NCBI GenBank assembly: GCA_002719775.1 | Contig: PBEP01000020.1 | Coordinates: 1-40,389 of the forward strand | DNA: 40,389 nucleotides | Source: Chloroflexota bacterium | Lineage (GTDB): Bacteria; Chloroflexota; Dehalococcoidia; Lucifugimonadales; Australimonadaceae | Reading direction: 5' to 3' | In this document: positions 8,766 through 17,973 of the stretch, in pieces | Numbering within the stretch: the first letter of the stretch is position 1 | Layout of the letters: each line of letters opens with the position of its first letter | The notes under the pieces: model-generated | The model's database searches: none | The model's input: only the letters and a program-made list of their open reading frames with translations | What the model was told of the DNA's origin: nothing | Made by a program: the position numbers and the translations under genes

Positions 8766-11717
8766 TTACTTACCTTCATCTCCAAAAGCTTGCAGTTGGG
8801 GCTGTACATTTTCGTAGGTATCAGGAGGAGAACTATCTTCAATTACAGTAGGACGTTTCGGCCTACTGGGGACTTCTGGGATCAACCCCCTAGAAGACAT
8901 AAGCAGCGCACTAATAATCACAAGACCGATAAGTGCTAATTTCAGATGTGGTAGTGATAATAATACGTTGCCGTGTGCAAATATTTCGTTTATCGACCTT
9001 TCTGACCAGACCAATCCTCCAACGTTAATAATTAACCAGGAAAAAACACTGTCAAGAAACGAAGTTAAACCATGGAAAGGAAGGCTTGCACTTCCTCGAG
9101 AAACGACCATGACGTTGAAAACAAATTCAACGATTACAATTATAAAAGCTCCGATAATCATCCCGCGGTTATTGCCACGTCCTCCAACAATATATGCTGC
9201 CCATATCAAAAATGTAGTACGTACAGGATTCATAAAATCAGGCCAAATATTAGTGTTTAGCCAAGCCCATAGTGCTCCTGCGAGGGCAGCAATTGCTGCT
9301 CCTAACGCCAAACTAGCTGCTTTGTGAGTCAGAACATTGTGGCCATGATGTTGACTCACTGTCTCATCTTCCCTTATGGACCTTAATATTCTGCCCCAAG
9401 GTGAGGAAAGAAGTGTATTGAGCAAATACCAGACCAAGATAGTGAAAATGATAGCCATGGATGCGAGCAGAATTACGTACGGTGCGCCAGCAGGTAGGCC
9501 CAAAAGATTTCCTACTGTTTCTGATGGACTTCCTTTCCACCAACCTTCAAATGGGCGAGCGAATTGGGAAATACCTATACCAGAAGTGACAGTACCAGCC
9601 CTAAGCAATGGCTCAGCCTGAAGTGAAATGCGCAACATTTCAGCTAGTGAAATCGTCAAAATTGCAAAATAGTCCATTCTTAACCGAGCAGTTGGATAAG
9701 CAAGTAACCACCCTGCTACCGCTGCGATTATTACTGCGACAATTGTGGCAACCCAAGGATTCCAACCATACCCATTAGTTTCAACAGGTGCAGATAACAA
9801 ACCAACAACTACTGCGCCTATCCCTACAAAGAAAATCACCCCAAAATTTGTCATTCCGGTAATTCCAGTATGCAAGTTCAATGAAAACGCAGCTAGCCCG
9901 AAAATACCCAGGAGTGTGAATATGCGCGCAACCTGCAGAGTTTTCGTGAGGGCACTTACACTAGGAAGGAGCAAGACAATGATGAAAAGAACTAAAAATA
10001 GGATTATAAAAAGTGTCCAAGAACCTCGTTCAGTGTCGTTTTTAACTTTTAAAAGCCTACCGGTGTGGAGCTTCATAGTTGAAAAAGGGAAATTAATAAT
10101 AGCGAATAAGAGGTTCAGGATTTTTAAGGCACGATCCAGATACTGCTTAAGGAAATTCCAAGATAGTGCTATAAAGCCTTTGGATAAATCAATTGATGCC
10201 TCTATTTTTTTAATAGTGCGTCCAAAATAATCTATTAAAGACTTACTTTCCTGAGAAATCTTTGAAGAAGCTTGAAGATCCTCATCATCAAATGGAAAGG
10301 AAGGGGCAGTCTCGTTCATTCTTCTTTTCCTGATTCGCTCTATATTCCAACTTTCTATTGCAGAGCCAATACCTCTTGGCGCTAACATTAATAACCCTAC
10401 AAGGAAAATAAAGGGCATTACCTCAGCAAAGCCACTAGCTGTTGGTCGGTCAAGTGAGTTTCCAGCACCGATCAATACGGGCTCCGATAGGGCTCTTAGC
10501 AAACCAACTATGAGTCCACCGATGAGAACTCCAGGAATTGATCCAATTGAACCTAATACGATCACAGCAAATGCTGGTAGTAATAACATTAGGCCTAGCT
10601 CAGGATTTATTGGCAAGATGCCGGCTAATAGTGATCCACCCAAACCCGCTATTCCCGCAGAAAGAAATGAAGTGCTTCTATGTACATGTTCGAGATGAAT
10701 ACCACTAGAAGCTGCAAGATCAGGGTTATCTGCTACTGCCCTCATTTGTCTGCCCAGTCGAGTTTTCTGTAGCAATAGTATGAGAAATATTATTGCTGCG
10801 AATATGCCAAATACCAGAGCTATTTTTGAATAAGCAAAGCCGTAGGGATTTACGTTTGCTGAGTATTCCATGAGCGGTGTAGCCACGCGATCTCCAAGAT
10901 TTAAGTTGAGTAACCCTGTAGGAATATCTATTGTAGAGGTGCTCAATCTCCAATCTCGGTCGGGGACGAAGCGGAAAGTACTCGCGCTGAATCGCATGAA
11001 CAATATCGCACGAAGCACCATTGAAACTCCTAGTGAAGCTATCATCATCACCTGGGGAGTCGCCATTTTTCTGCGAAGTCTTCTAAAAACTAAGTGATCT
11101 ATCAATAAGCCTGTGAATCTAGTGACGATAAAAGCGCAGATTGAAGCCCAAATCAATAAAGTCCAATTGATACTCCCATCTTGAGGAGCATCAGAGATAG
11201 AGAAAAAAGTGTCGGACCACATAAGTGTTAGCGCTACATAAGAACCAACAAGCATCATTTCCGCTTGAGCAAAGTTCGCGAATCGTTGAACTTTATAAGT
11301 CAGTGTTAAACCTATTGCTATGCTTAGATAAACAGCAGACCAATACAGGCCACTCAATAAAATTGAGGAAAGATTAAAGTTGATTGTGGCAGAGCGATTA
11401 AGGCCTGATATCAAAACTTCGAGGACTAAAAACGCAATTAGTCCCACAAGAATGGGAGTAAATATAATGATTGGGGTTTTCCATTTTGGAGTTGCTTGGT
11501 TCACTACGATGCGAATCAGAATTAAACCAGAAGCCATCATTTCAGCTGATAAAACTATCCATTTGAACTGACCAGAGAATAAGCCTGAGCCTGCAACCAA
11601 GCCAAAGTTATATATTGCACCAACATAAGCATCGAATAAAAAAAATAAGCCAAATAAGAGTTGGCGTAGCCATGGAGTTTTAAGTAACCGCTGGTGCCGT
11701 ATTGCGTTCAAAGGCAA
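8766..11717 (-). CDS. Fused LivH-LivM ABC permease
   Basis: 983 aa single ORF: LivH-like half (GLYWSAVYLSIAIGLTLTYKVQRFANFAQAEMMLVGSYVAL, GSIGSIPGVLIGGLIVG), hydrophilic linker about residues 460-570, LivM-like half (IFTLLGIFGLAAFSLNLHTGITGMTNFGVIFFVGIGA, GRILRSIREDE). Confidence 0.9.
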   Translation of the reverse strand: MPLNAIRHQRLLKTPWLRQLLFGLFFLFDAYVGAIYNFGLVAGSGLFSGQFKWIVLSAEMMASGLILIRIVVNQATPKWKTPIIIFTPILVGLIAFLVLEVLISGLNRSATINFNLSSILLSGLYWSAVYLSIAIGLTLTYKVQRFANFAQAEMMLVGSYVALTLMWSDTFFSISDAPQDGSINWTLLIWASICAFIVTRFTGLLIDHLVFRRLRRKMATPQVMMIASLGVSMVLRAILFMRFSASTFRFVPDRDWRLSTSTIDIPTGLLNLNLGDRVATPLMEYSANVNPYGFAYSKIALVFGIFAAIIFLILLLQKTRLGRQMRAVADNPDLAASSGIHLEHVHRSTSFLSAGIAGLGGSLLAGILPINPELGLMLLLPAFAVIVLGSIGSIPGVLIGGLIVGLLRALSEPVLIGAGNSLDRPTASGFAEVMPFIFLVGLLMLAPRGIGSAIESWNIERIRKRRMNETAPSFPFDDEDLQASSKISQESKSLIDYFGRTIKKIEASIDLSKGFIALSWNFLKQYLDRALKILNLLFAIINFPFSTMKLHTGRLLKVKNDTERGSWTLFIILFLVLFIIVLLLPSVSALTKTLQVARIFTLLGIFGLAAFSLNLHTGITGMTNFGVIFFVGIGAVVVGLLSAPVETNGYGWNPWVATIVAVIIAAVAGWLLAYPTARLRMDYFAILTISLAEMLRISLQAEPLLRAGTVTSGIGISQFARPFEGWWKGSPSETVGNLLGLPAGAPYVILLASMAIIFTILVWYLLNTLLSSPWGRILRSIREDETVSQHHGHNVLTHKAASLALGAAIAALAGALWAWLNTNIWPDFMNPVRTTFLIWAAYIVGGRGNNRGMIIGAFIIVIVEFVFNVMVVSRGSASLPFHGLTSFLDSVFSWLIINVGGLVWSERSINEIFAHGNVLLSLPHLKLALIGLVIISALLMSSRGLIPEVPSRPKRPTVIEDSSPPDTYENVQPQLQAFGDEGK

Positions 11718-11770
11718 TCATACCCTTCAATTGGGACTCTCATCATTGGATAACACTATTACATGTGCGT

Positions 11771-11811
11771 AAATCGGTCTGCTTCCCTTTATTGCGAAAG
11801 CAGACCGATTT
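11771..11811 (-). terminator. Intercistronic hairpin (attenuating terminator or stabilising structure) between livJ and livHM
   Basis: Perfect 14-bp inverted repeat AAATCGGTCTGCTT / AAGCAGACCGATTT with a 13-nt loop, just downstream of the livJ stop. Confidence 0.75.
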
Positions 11812-11836
11812 CTTATTCTAGTAACTAAACTGGAAG

Positions 11837-12991
11837 TTAGTTAGTTGCTAATCCAGCATCAGCCGTCCAAATGCGAGGGCAGGAGAAGTTTGTGCCATCA
11901 AATTGGCAAACTTCATACCCAGTGCCTAATACATCACCAGCTGCATCGAACGTGTGAGTTCCGCTGGCTCCAGCATAATTCACACCAGTTTTGTTTAAAG
12001 CATTAACCAGATTACCGTCTGGATCAGAAACAATGGCAGCAGCTGCTAGTTTGATTGCATCATAAGTTTCACCAGTATAAATAGCTCCGTCTGCACCACC
12101 TGCTGCAGCATATGCTGCTTCGAAGCTTGACTTAGCACTAGACTCTTCACCTGGCCTTGGCCTCGTTGCGATAAGTCCACTAACTGCTGATGTGTCAGTA
12201 AAAGATTCCGTAAATGCTGCGTCTGCTATACCGTCAGCACCAATGATCTGGCCATTGAAACCTTGAGCAGATAGAGCTTCCATAATAGCCGCTCCATCAG
12301 TTGCGTAGGACATCAATAAAACAGAATCACAGCCACCATCGATCACAGATTGCGCCAAAGTTGATGCGTTGTAAGAACCCTCTGCTGGGTCATAACCAAC
12401 TTGAGTACATACATCTCCTGACCAATTTGCCGCAAAGTTATCTCCAAGTCCAGCACCGTAGTCGTTAGTCATATATAGAACTGCAGGTTTGCTTGCACCG
12501 GCAGCAGATGCAACAGCTACCAAAGCAACAGCTTGTTGAGCATCGCTTGGCACAACTCGGAAAAGATGACCATTATCATCTGCAGTTGAAATTGCTGGTG
12601 AGGTACTTGCATACGACACCATTGGAACCCCTGCAGGTGCAGCAACAGCGATTGCACCTAGCGTGGCACCGGAACAGGCTGCACCAACAATTACTTTGAC
12701 ACCACTATCTATTAAAGTTTGGGCAGAAGTTGCTGCTTGAGTGCCGTCACAACCAGAATCACCAACAATCAATTCAAACTTGTAATCTCCGTCATGAGTG
12801 GCATTAAGTTCCGAAATTGCCACTTTCCCCGCGTCCTCAAATCCAGGTGCGTATTGTGCGATTGGACCAGTTTGCGGACTGAGGAGTCCAATTTTAACTG
12901 TTTCACTCCCACCGAACACTCCGCAGCCAACTGCAAAAGCGGCCAGTGCCACCGATATCAATAGCAAACGAAATGCATTAATTGATTTCAT
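11837..12991 (-). CDS. livJ: Branched-chain amino acid-type ABC transporter substrate-binding lipoprotein, LivJ-like
   Basis: Lipobox AFAVGC, periplasmic binding fold KIGLLSPQTGPIAQYAPGFEDAGKVAISELN; AGGAG upstream of ATG at 12991 (the given ORF starts further upstream at 13018). Confidence 0.9.
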   Translation of the reverse strand: MKSINAFRLLLISVALAAFAVGCGVFGGSETVKIGLLSPQTGPIAQYAPGFEDAGKVAISELNATHDGDYKFELIVGDSGCDGTQAATSAQTLIDSGVKVIVGAACSGATLGAIAVAAPAGVPMVSYASTSPAISTADDNGHLFRVVPSDAQQAVALVAVASAAGASKPAVLYMTNDYGAGLGDNFAANWSGDVCTQVGYDPAEGSYNASTLAQSVIDGGCDSVLLMSYATDGAAIMEALSAQGFNGQIIGADGIADAAFTESFTDTSAVSGLIATRPRPGEESSAKSSFEAAYAAAGGADGAIYTGETYDAIKLAAAAIVSDPDGNLVNALNKTGVNYAGASGTHTFDAAGDVLGTGYEVCQFDGTNFSCPRIWTADAGLATN

Positions 12992-13244
12992 GGTGTTTTC
13001 ACTCCTTCTAAATTCCAAAAAACTGTTTAATATCGCAAGTTTACTCTATTAAACCAATGATATCCTCTAATTATCTGTGATTTTTTTCGAATTCTGCATA
13101 CATGTACACTAATGAGAAAATATAAAATACCCTAACAAAACTCTAATATTTTTGTTCAGCTGTGGACCCTTTTCAAGCCTATGGTCCCAAAGGGAATGAA
13201 TTTTCCAGTGTTTGGGTTTTTGATATTCGTCACCAGGAGTCAAT

Positions 13245-13664
13245 ATGGAACATAAACATGACCAAGAAAATGCAATTGTGATTACTAGACCTTCACAACG
13301 GGAAGTTGAGATCAACTCAGGAGCGATGAGTCGGTTAGCTGGTGTTTCAGAGATCTTGACTGGATCTACGGGAATTCACATGGCAATTGCTACAGTGCCC
13401 CCGGGGCGCTGTTCTATTGCCCACTACCATGTGAATTGTGAGTCTGCACTTTATGTTGCCGAAGGTAGAGGTAGCTTTCTTTCAGGAGAAGGATTAGAAA
13501 TAGAACAAGAAATTGAAAAGGGGGATTTCATTTATGTTCCATCTCAAGCAAACCACCAACCAGTTAATTCTTCTTCCACTGAAAATTTGGTTTTGATAGT
13601 TGCACGTAACGCTCCAATAGAGATTGTTGTCGAATTGGAAAATCTAGGAAGAAAAGACTGTTAA
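13245..13664 (+). CDS. Cupin domain protein
   Basis: PPGRCSIAHYHVNCESALYVAEGRGSFLSGEGLEIEQEIEKGDFIYVPSQANHQPVN: cupin motifs 1 and 2. Confidence 0.85.
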   Translation: MEHKHDQENAIVITRPSQREVEINSGAMSRLAGVSEILTGSTGIHMAIATVPPGRCSIAHYHVNCESALYVAEGRGSFLSGEGLEIEQEIEKGDFIYVPSQANHQPVNSSSTENLVLIVARNAPIEIVVELENLGRKDC

Positions 13665-13698
13665 CAATCACAGTTGAAGTTTCAGTAATTCTTTACCT

Positions 13699-14436
13699 CT
13701 AACGCAGATGGGCGTCTGAAGAATGGCGTTCCCTAAGTCCTTTTTTCATTCTCATGAGGGATCTTTGCTTATCGTTCAGTAAATTGAACCATTCAAGAGG
13801 AAAATCGTCGTGTGGGTCATTTTGGAACAAGAGCATGTGCTTTCGGTAATGAGCAAACAAAGCTCGTCTGGGTTTACTGGTTTGATTTGCTGAGGCTGCG
13901 TGCCAAACTTGCCCGTTTATAACCAAAACAGTTCCTGCAGCTCCCACAGCATTGACTATATGAGGGACCATCATTTCTTGGGGAGGTTGGTCCAACCCGC
14001 TCTTATGAGATCCTGGGACTACTCTTGTGGCCCCGTTTTCTATTGTGAAATCATCTAACATCCAAATAGTGTTCATCATTACTGGCGATTGGTTATTTAG
14101 CAGCAGTTGAGGAATATCACTGTGCAAATCTTGATCTTCCGTGTCTCCAGGGCGCACATTTCTGGAGTTAAGACTTCCTAAAATCATTGAATCACCCAAG
14201 TGATACTCTAATAAGGGCAATATTTTTGGGTGATCAATAATTTTAAAAAAAGAAGGATCAACAGTTGGAAGGTTTGCTACATGAACAAAAGCTTGACCTC
14301 TAGTAACTTGCTCATTTCCAACCTTTGATTCTGCCTCTTCCAAAGCCGTTAATAGATTTTTTATTTCAGATTTAGAAAGTACGTTAGGGATTGTGGTGAA
14401 ACCGTAGACATCTAATTCCCAAATGTGTTGTTGCAT
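13699..14436 (-). CDS. Phytanoyl-CoA dioxygenase (PhyH) family protein
   Basis: HSDIPQ iron-ligand-like motif, GATRVVPGSHKSG, NGQVWHAASAN. Confidence 0.88.
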   Translation of the reverse strand: MQQHIWELDVYGFTTIPNVLSKSEIKNLLTALEEAESKVGNEQVTRGQAFVHVANLPTVDPSFFKIIDHPKILPLLEYHLGDSMILGSLNSRNVRPGDTEDQDLHSDIPQLLLNNQSPVMMNTIWMLDDFTIENGATRVVPGSHKSGLDQPPQEMMVPHIVNAVGAAGTVLVINGQVWHAASANQTSKPRRALFAHYRKHMLLFQNDPHDDFPLEWFNLLNDKQRSLMRMKKGLRERHSSDAHLR

Positions 14437-14438
14437 AG

Positions 14439-16406
14439 TTACTCCTGTTGACTTAGGGAGTCAAATTTTGAAGATTGAGATTTAACAACAAATTCAAAAT
14501 CTTCAAGAAGCAGATAGCCGTCAGTTACTAATGTTTCTACTTCGAATTCAACCAATCTAAGGTAATGATCTTTGCTTTTGTATCGCTTTTCAACTGACTG
14601 CCTTGGATCTTGTAAATGCTTCCTTATCTCCTCAGTTAAAGGCAAATAGTGAGTAGAACCTTGCATTGGTATAATTTGATCAGGTGCTCCGCTTTCTGAA
14701 TGTCTAGGATTCCAACCCGAATACGTAGCAAGAGGCACACTGATATCAGGAAGCTTTATGCCGCTTAGTTCATTTCCATCAACATCGATCGCAGAAACAA
14801 AACAAGGGTAGAAACGCCCTTCCAAAGGGGGATAGGACCCGACTCCCGTTGAGGCAGCTTCCCCTAAATCAATTTCCCTCAAGCTCCAAAGAAATTCAGA
14901 GTTTGGTTTACTCATGTCAGGAATTTCTGGGAATTTTGCCAAAGCTGTGTCTCTGGATACTGCGGTTTGATCATCCAACCTCGGATGGTTACTGTCAGGT
15001 GGATTTATGTTCTGTGTTACCCACCTGTCTAGGTTGAAAAATGCTGCTCGTAACAAGGGCCTATAGTCGATAATATTAGGAAAATGTTGGCCCATGGTTC
15101 CATCGGCCGCGTCAGATCCTGGTGGTGCAAGACTTTTAGAATCAATGTGTTGGGTGCCAGCAAAAAGATAGATTCTAGAATCTGCATTTGGTTCAAGATC
15201 TCTTCGACCGTCCATGCTGATGTGTGAGAGTGAACCGTCACCTCTCCAATATTCTGCTGAAGTGTTTGTATATATGATTTTTGGGACGGTATTTGCTTCC
15301 CTTAATTTGACTAAAAGACCATCTGTCTTCTGCGAAAACGGGTCTTTATTATTATCATCAGAAAATGGTGGAAGATGACCAAACCCTGGCATAGATTGTA
15401 CTGAAGGTTGCGCAAAGCGATGATTGAATTCACCCATCCTACTTCCAGCAACGTGCGGTAAGAGGCCGTCAAAAACTTTCCCCCCTTGTTCATCAGTATT
15501 CAAGCCCAAATACATGAGATGTCTTAACAATCTTCCAGTTTGAGAAACTCCATAGCCAAAAATCCAATCGAAGCCTTTGGGCATTGGATTGAGTGGACTG
15601 GGAGCTCGAAGGAAGCTAGCGATCTCTCGTACGGCAAGCAGACCTACTCCCACAACCGGACATCTCTCTGGAGAGTAGACGAGATGATAAATCAAACCTG
15701 GCTGGAACCCATTTTTTAAAAAAATATGTTCACGAGATGGTTCTAATTTACCTCCAATTAACGTTCCAAATTCCCATTCCTCTCTATTAATTAATTTCGG
15801 TGAATCGTCTTCCCAGTGTCTGACGTAAAGCTTGGCTAAATCATTTTCTTTAGCGGCTGGATTTGGTTGATGAACTCGATCAGCCAAAAGACGTGAATGC
15901 TGAATTCTATCTGGTCTTATTTCTACCATGGCAAGTCCCTTTTCAGGGCCACTGATAACTTCGGCCTCGGGAGCCTCAAGTCCTAAAAGGTTAGTATTTC
16001 TGAGAACATCCCATTGCCACCCAATAGCGATAACAGAGTATCCATTTTTGAATAAATACCCATCCCCTGGAGGCATTTCTGTGGAATCTGGTGGCTCTGC
16101 TTCAGCTAAGTTTATTGTTGAAACAAACCTGGGCCGGCCTCTATTGACTACATCGACTATTAACTTTTGGTTGCTCATACTTTTGTTCTCAGGGATCAAA
16201 AGGCTGAAATCTGATGTGAACTCAACTAACCCAGATGAATTTAATTTGGCCAACTCTAAGTCTGTGATTGTTTTATTAATAGCTAATGCTGGATTAACAG
16301 CAAACTTAACTTTGCCTGTAATTTTTTCGTATCTACCTACTGGACCAAAGATTCTACCAGCAGCATAAATATGCCTCTCTTCTATGTTAAAACCTAGTAC
16401 TGGCAT
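14439..16406 (-). CDS. Alpha/beta hydrolase domain-containing protein (large, about 655 aa)
   Basis: Motifs such as VVNRGRPR, DGYLFKNGYSVIAIGWQWD, GYGVSQTGRLLRHLMYLGLN (nucleophile-elbow-like GVSQTG), typical of the large Abhydrolase_10-type family. Confidence 0.8.
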   Translation of the reverse strand: MPVLGFNIEERHIYAAGRIFGPVGRYEKITGKVKFAVNPALAINKTITDLELAKLNSSGLVEFTSDFSLLIPENKSMSNQKLIVDVVNRGRPRFVSTINLAEAEPPDSTEMPPGDGYLFKNGYSVIAIGWQWDVLRNTNLLGLEAPEAEVISGPEKGLAMVEIRPDRIQHSRLLADRVHQPNPAAKENDLAKLYVRHWEDDSPKLINREEWEFGTLIGGKLEPSREHIFLKNGFQPGLIYHLVYSPERCPVVGVGLLAVREIASFLRAPSPLNPMPKGFDWIFGYGVSQTGRLLRHLMYLGLNTDEQGGKVFDGLLPHVAGSRMGEFNHRFAQPSVQSMPGFGHLPPFSDDNNKDPFSQKTDGLLVKLREANTVPKIIYTNTSAEYWRGDGSLSHISMDGRRDLEPNADSRIYLFAGTQHIDSKSLAPPGSDAADGTMGQHFPNIIDYRPLLRAAFFNLDRWVTQNINPPDSNHPRLDDQTAVSRDTALAKFPEIPDMSKPNSEFLWSLREIDLGEAASTGVGSYPPLEGRFYPCFVSAIDVDGNELSGIKLPDISVPLATYSGWNPRHSESGAPDQIIPMQGSTHYLPLTEEIRKHLQDPRQSVEKRYKSKDHYLRLVEFEVETLVTDGYLLLEDFEFVVKSQSSKFDSLSQQE

Positions 16407-16424
16407 TTTTCACACATCTCATTT

Positions 16425-17351
16425 TTAATCGAGATTCCATAGCGTTGTAAGGGCTTTCTGGTGATTCTCAAAATCATATACTGGGCAAACAAGAAGCATT
16501 TCAGCACCACTATCAGCAATTTCCTCTAGCTGTTCAATCACGATTCCTTCAGGCCCCCATATACTGACTTTGGATCCTAAATCTTGGTTTTTGTAATACT
16601 CTCCAAACCAGTTGCGAATTTCTCCCTCTGCCCTTTCCGGTTTATCATCAAATGCAATATATACTCTTTTACTTATGGGAAACGTAGCTGGATCACGATC
16701 GTGTTTTTCCAACATCATTCTTACTAACTGAACTTGTTCTTTGAATTCTGAGAATGAAGAAGAACCAGCACCCATCCATCCATCGCCATGAAGTACTGCG
16801 CGCGAAATTGCTGCTTCTGCCCTTGCGCCGAACCATATCGGTGGATGCGGTTTTTGAAGTGGCATAGGCGACATTGAAACCTTATCCAGACCCCATAATT
16901 TGCCTTGAAAGCTTGATTCATTGGAAGTCCACAAAGACTTCATTACATTTAAACCCTCGGTTAACCGCAAAAGCCTCTTATCCTTTTGAATACCGGTGAT
17001 GCCAGGCGAAACATCCTTGCTACCCGCACCCAGGCCCAGTATTAACCGACCTGCTGAAAGATGATCCAAAGACGCCACCTGTTTTGCAAGTTGGATGGGA
17101 TCATGGCGTGCCATAACTAATACTGAGACTCCCAGCTTTACATTTTGCGTTTTATTAGCAAGGCTACTGAGAAGAGTTAAAGGCTCAAGGGAAGGTGCGG
17201 TTCCTATTTGCTGTTCCTGAACCCAGAGACTATCGAAATTAAAACGATCTGCGTGTTCTGCTACCCTATGGATTAAATGAATATCGATTTTGCCGTCTAT
17301 AAATATTTGGGGTACTGGAAAACCCAATTTTGCTTTATCACCTAGTGACAT
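16425..17351 (-). CDS. LLM-class flavin-dependent oxidoreductase
   Basis: FDSLWVQEQQ, VLVMARHDPIQLAKQVASLDHLSAGRLILGLGAG. Confidence 0.92.
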   Translation of the reverse strand: MSLGDKAKLGFPVPQIFIDGKIDIHLIHRVAEHADRFNFDSLWVQEQQIGTAPSLEPLTLLSSLANKTQNVKLGVSVLVMARHDPIQLAKQVASLDHLSAGRLILGLGAGSKDVSPGITGIQKDKRLLRLTEGLNVMKSLWTSNESSFQGKLWGLDKVSMSPMPLQKPHPPIWFGARAEAAISRAVLHGDGWMGAGSSSFSEFKEQVQLVRMMLEKHDRDPATFPISKRVYIAFDDKPERAEGEIRNWFGEYYKNQDLGSKVSIWGPEGIVIEQLEEIADSGAEMLLVCPVYDFENHQKALTTLWNLD

Positions 17352-17397
17352 AATTTCCCTCGTTCGAACTGATACTATTTTTCTGGATGGCTATTTT

Positions 17398-17898
17398 TTA
17401 TGTGAAATAGTCGTCATTCTTTTTGTGAGTCAATGCTTGACCTTTAAATCCAAGTTGACGCCAAGATTCATAAATTACTACAGCTACAGCATTGGACAAA
17501 TTAATACTTCTATTAAAAGGAATCATTGGAATTTTAAAATGATTTTTTTGTGGTATTTTTGAAAGTATTGAAACTGGAATACCACAACTCTCTGATCCAA
17601 ATAGAACCACATCTCCCTCAGTGAATGAAATTTCGTCATAAGAAATTTTTGCATCCGGAACCGTAACATAAATATTCGGAGGATTTGATGATGATAAGAA
17701 TTCCTCCCAGGACTCATACAGAAAAACATCTGCTAAGTCACGATAGTCTAAGGAAGCCCTTCTTAAGTTAGCGTCATTTAGATTAAACCCTAGTGGCTTA
17801 ATTAGGTTAAGTCTCGCCCCAGTATTTGCACATAATCTAATTATATTTCCAGTATTCTGGGGGATTTCTGGAGCAATTAAAGTAATGTTTATAGCCAT
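17398..17898 (-). CDS. trmL: tRNA (cytidine(34)-2'-O)-methyltransferase
   Basis: SPOUT motifs APEIPQNTGNIIRLCANTGARLNLIKPLGF, LFGSESCGIP, IPMIPFNRSINLSNAVAVVIYE. Confidence 0.92.
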   Translation of the reverse strand: MAINITLIAPEIPQNTGNIIRLCANTGARLNLIKPLGFNLNDANLRRASLDYRDLADVFLYESWEEFLSSSNPPNIYVTVPDAKISYDEISFTEGDVVLFGSESCGIPVSILSKIPQKNHFKIPMIPFNRSINLSNAVAVVIYESWRQLGFKGQALTHKKNDDYFT

Positions 17899-17973
17899 CT
17901 ATGCACCTTAAATACATACAGGGGTTTTGGGAAGCACTTTCTATTATTTAGGTGTTACTATGCATAAATCGTA

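Noticed and set aside
8968-11571. Multiple plus-strand ORFs of 60-161 aa antisense to the livHM fusion
   Set aside because: Antisense to a strongly supported CDS, low-complexity translations, no ribosome binding sites of note.
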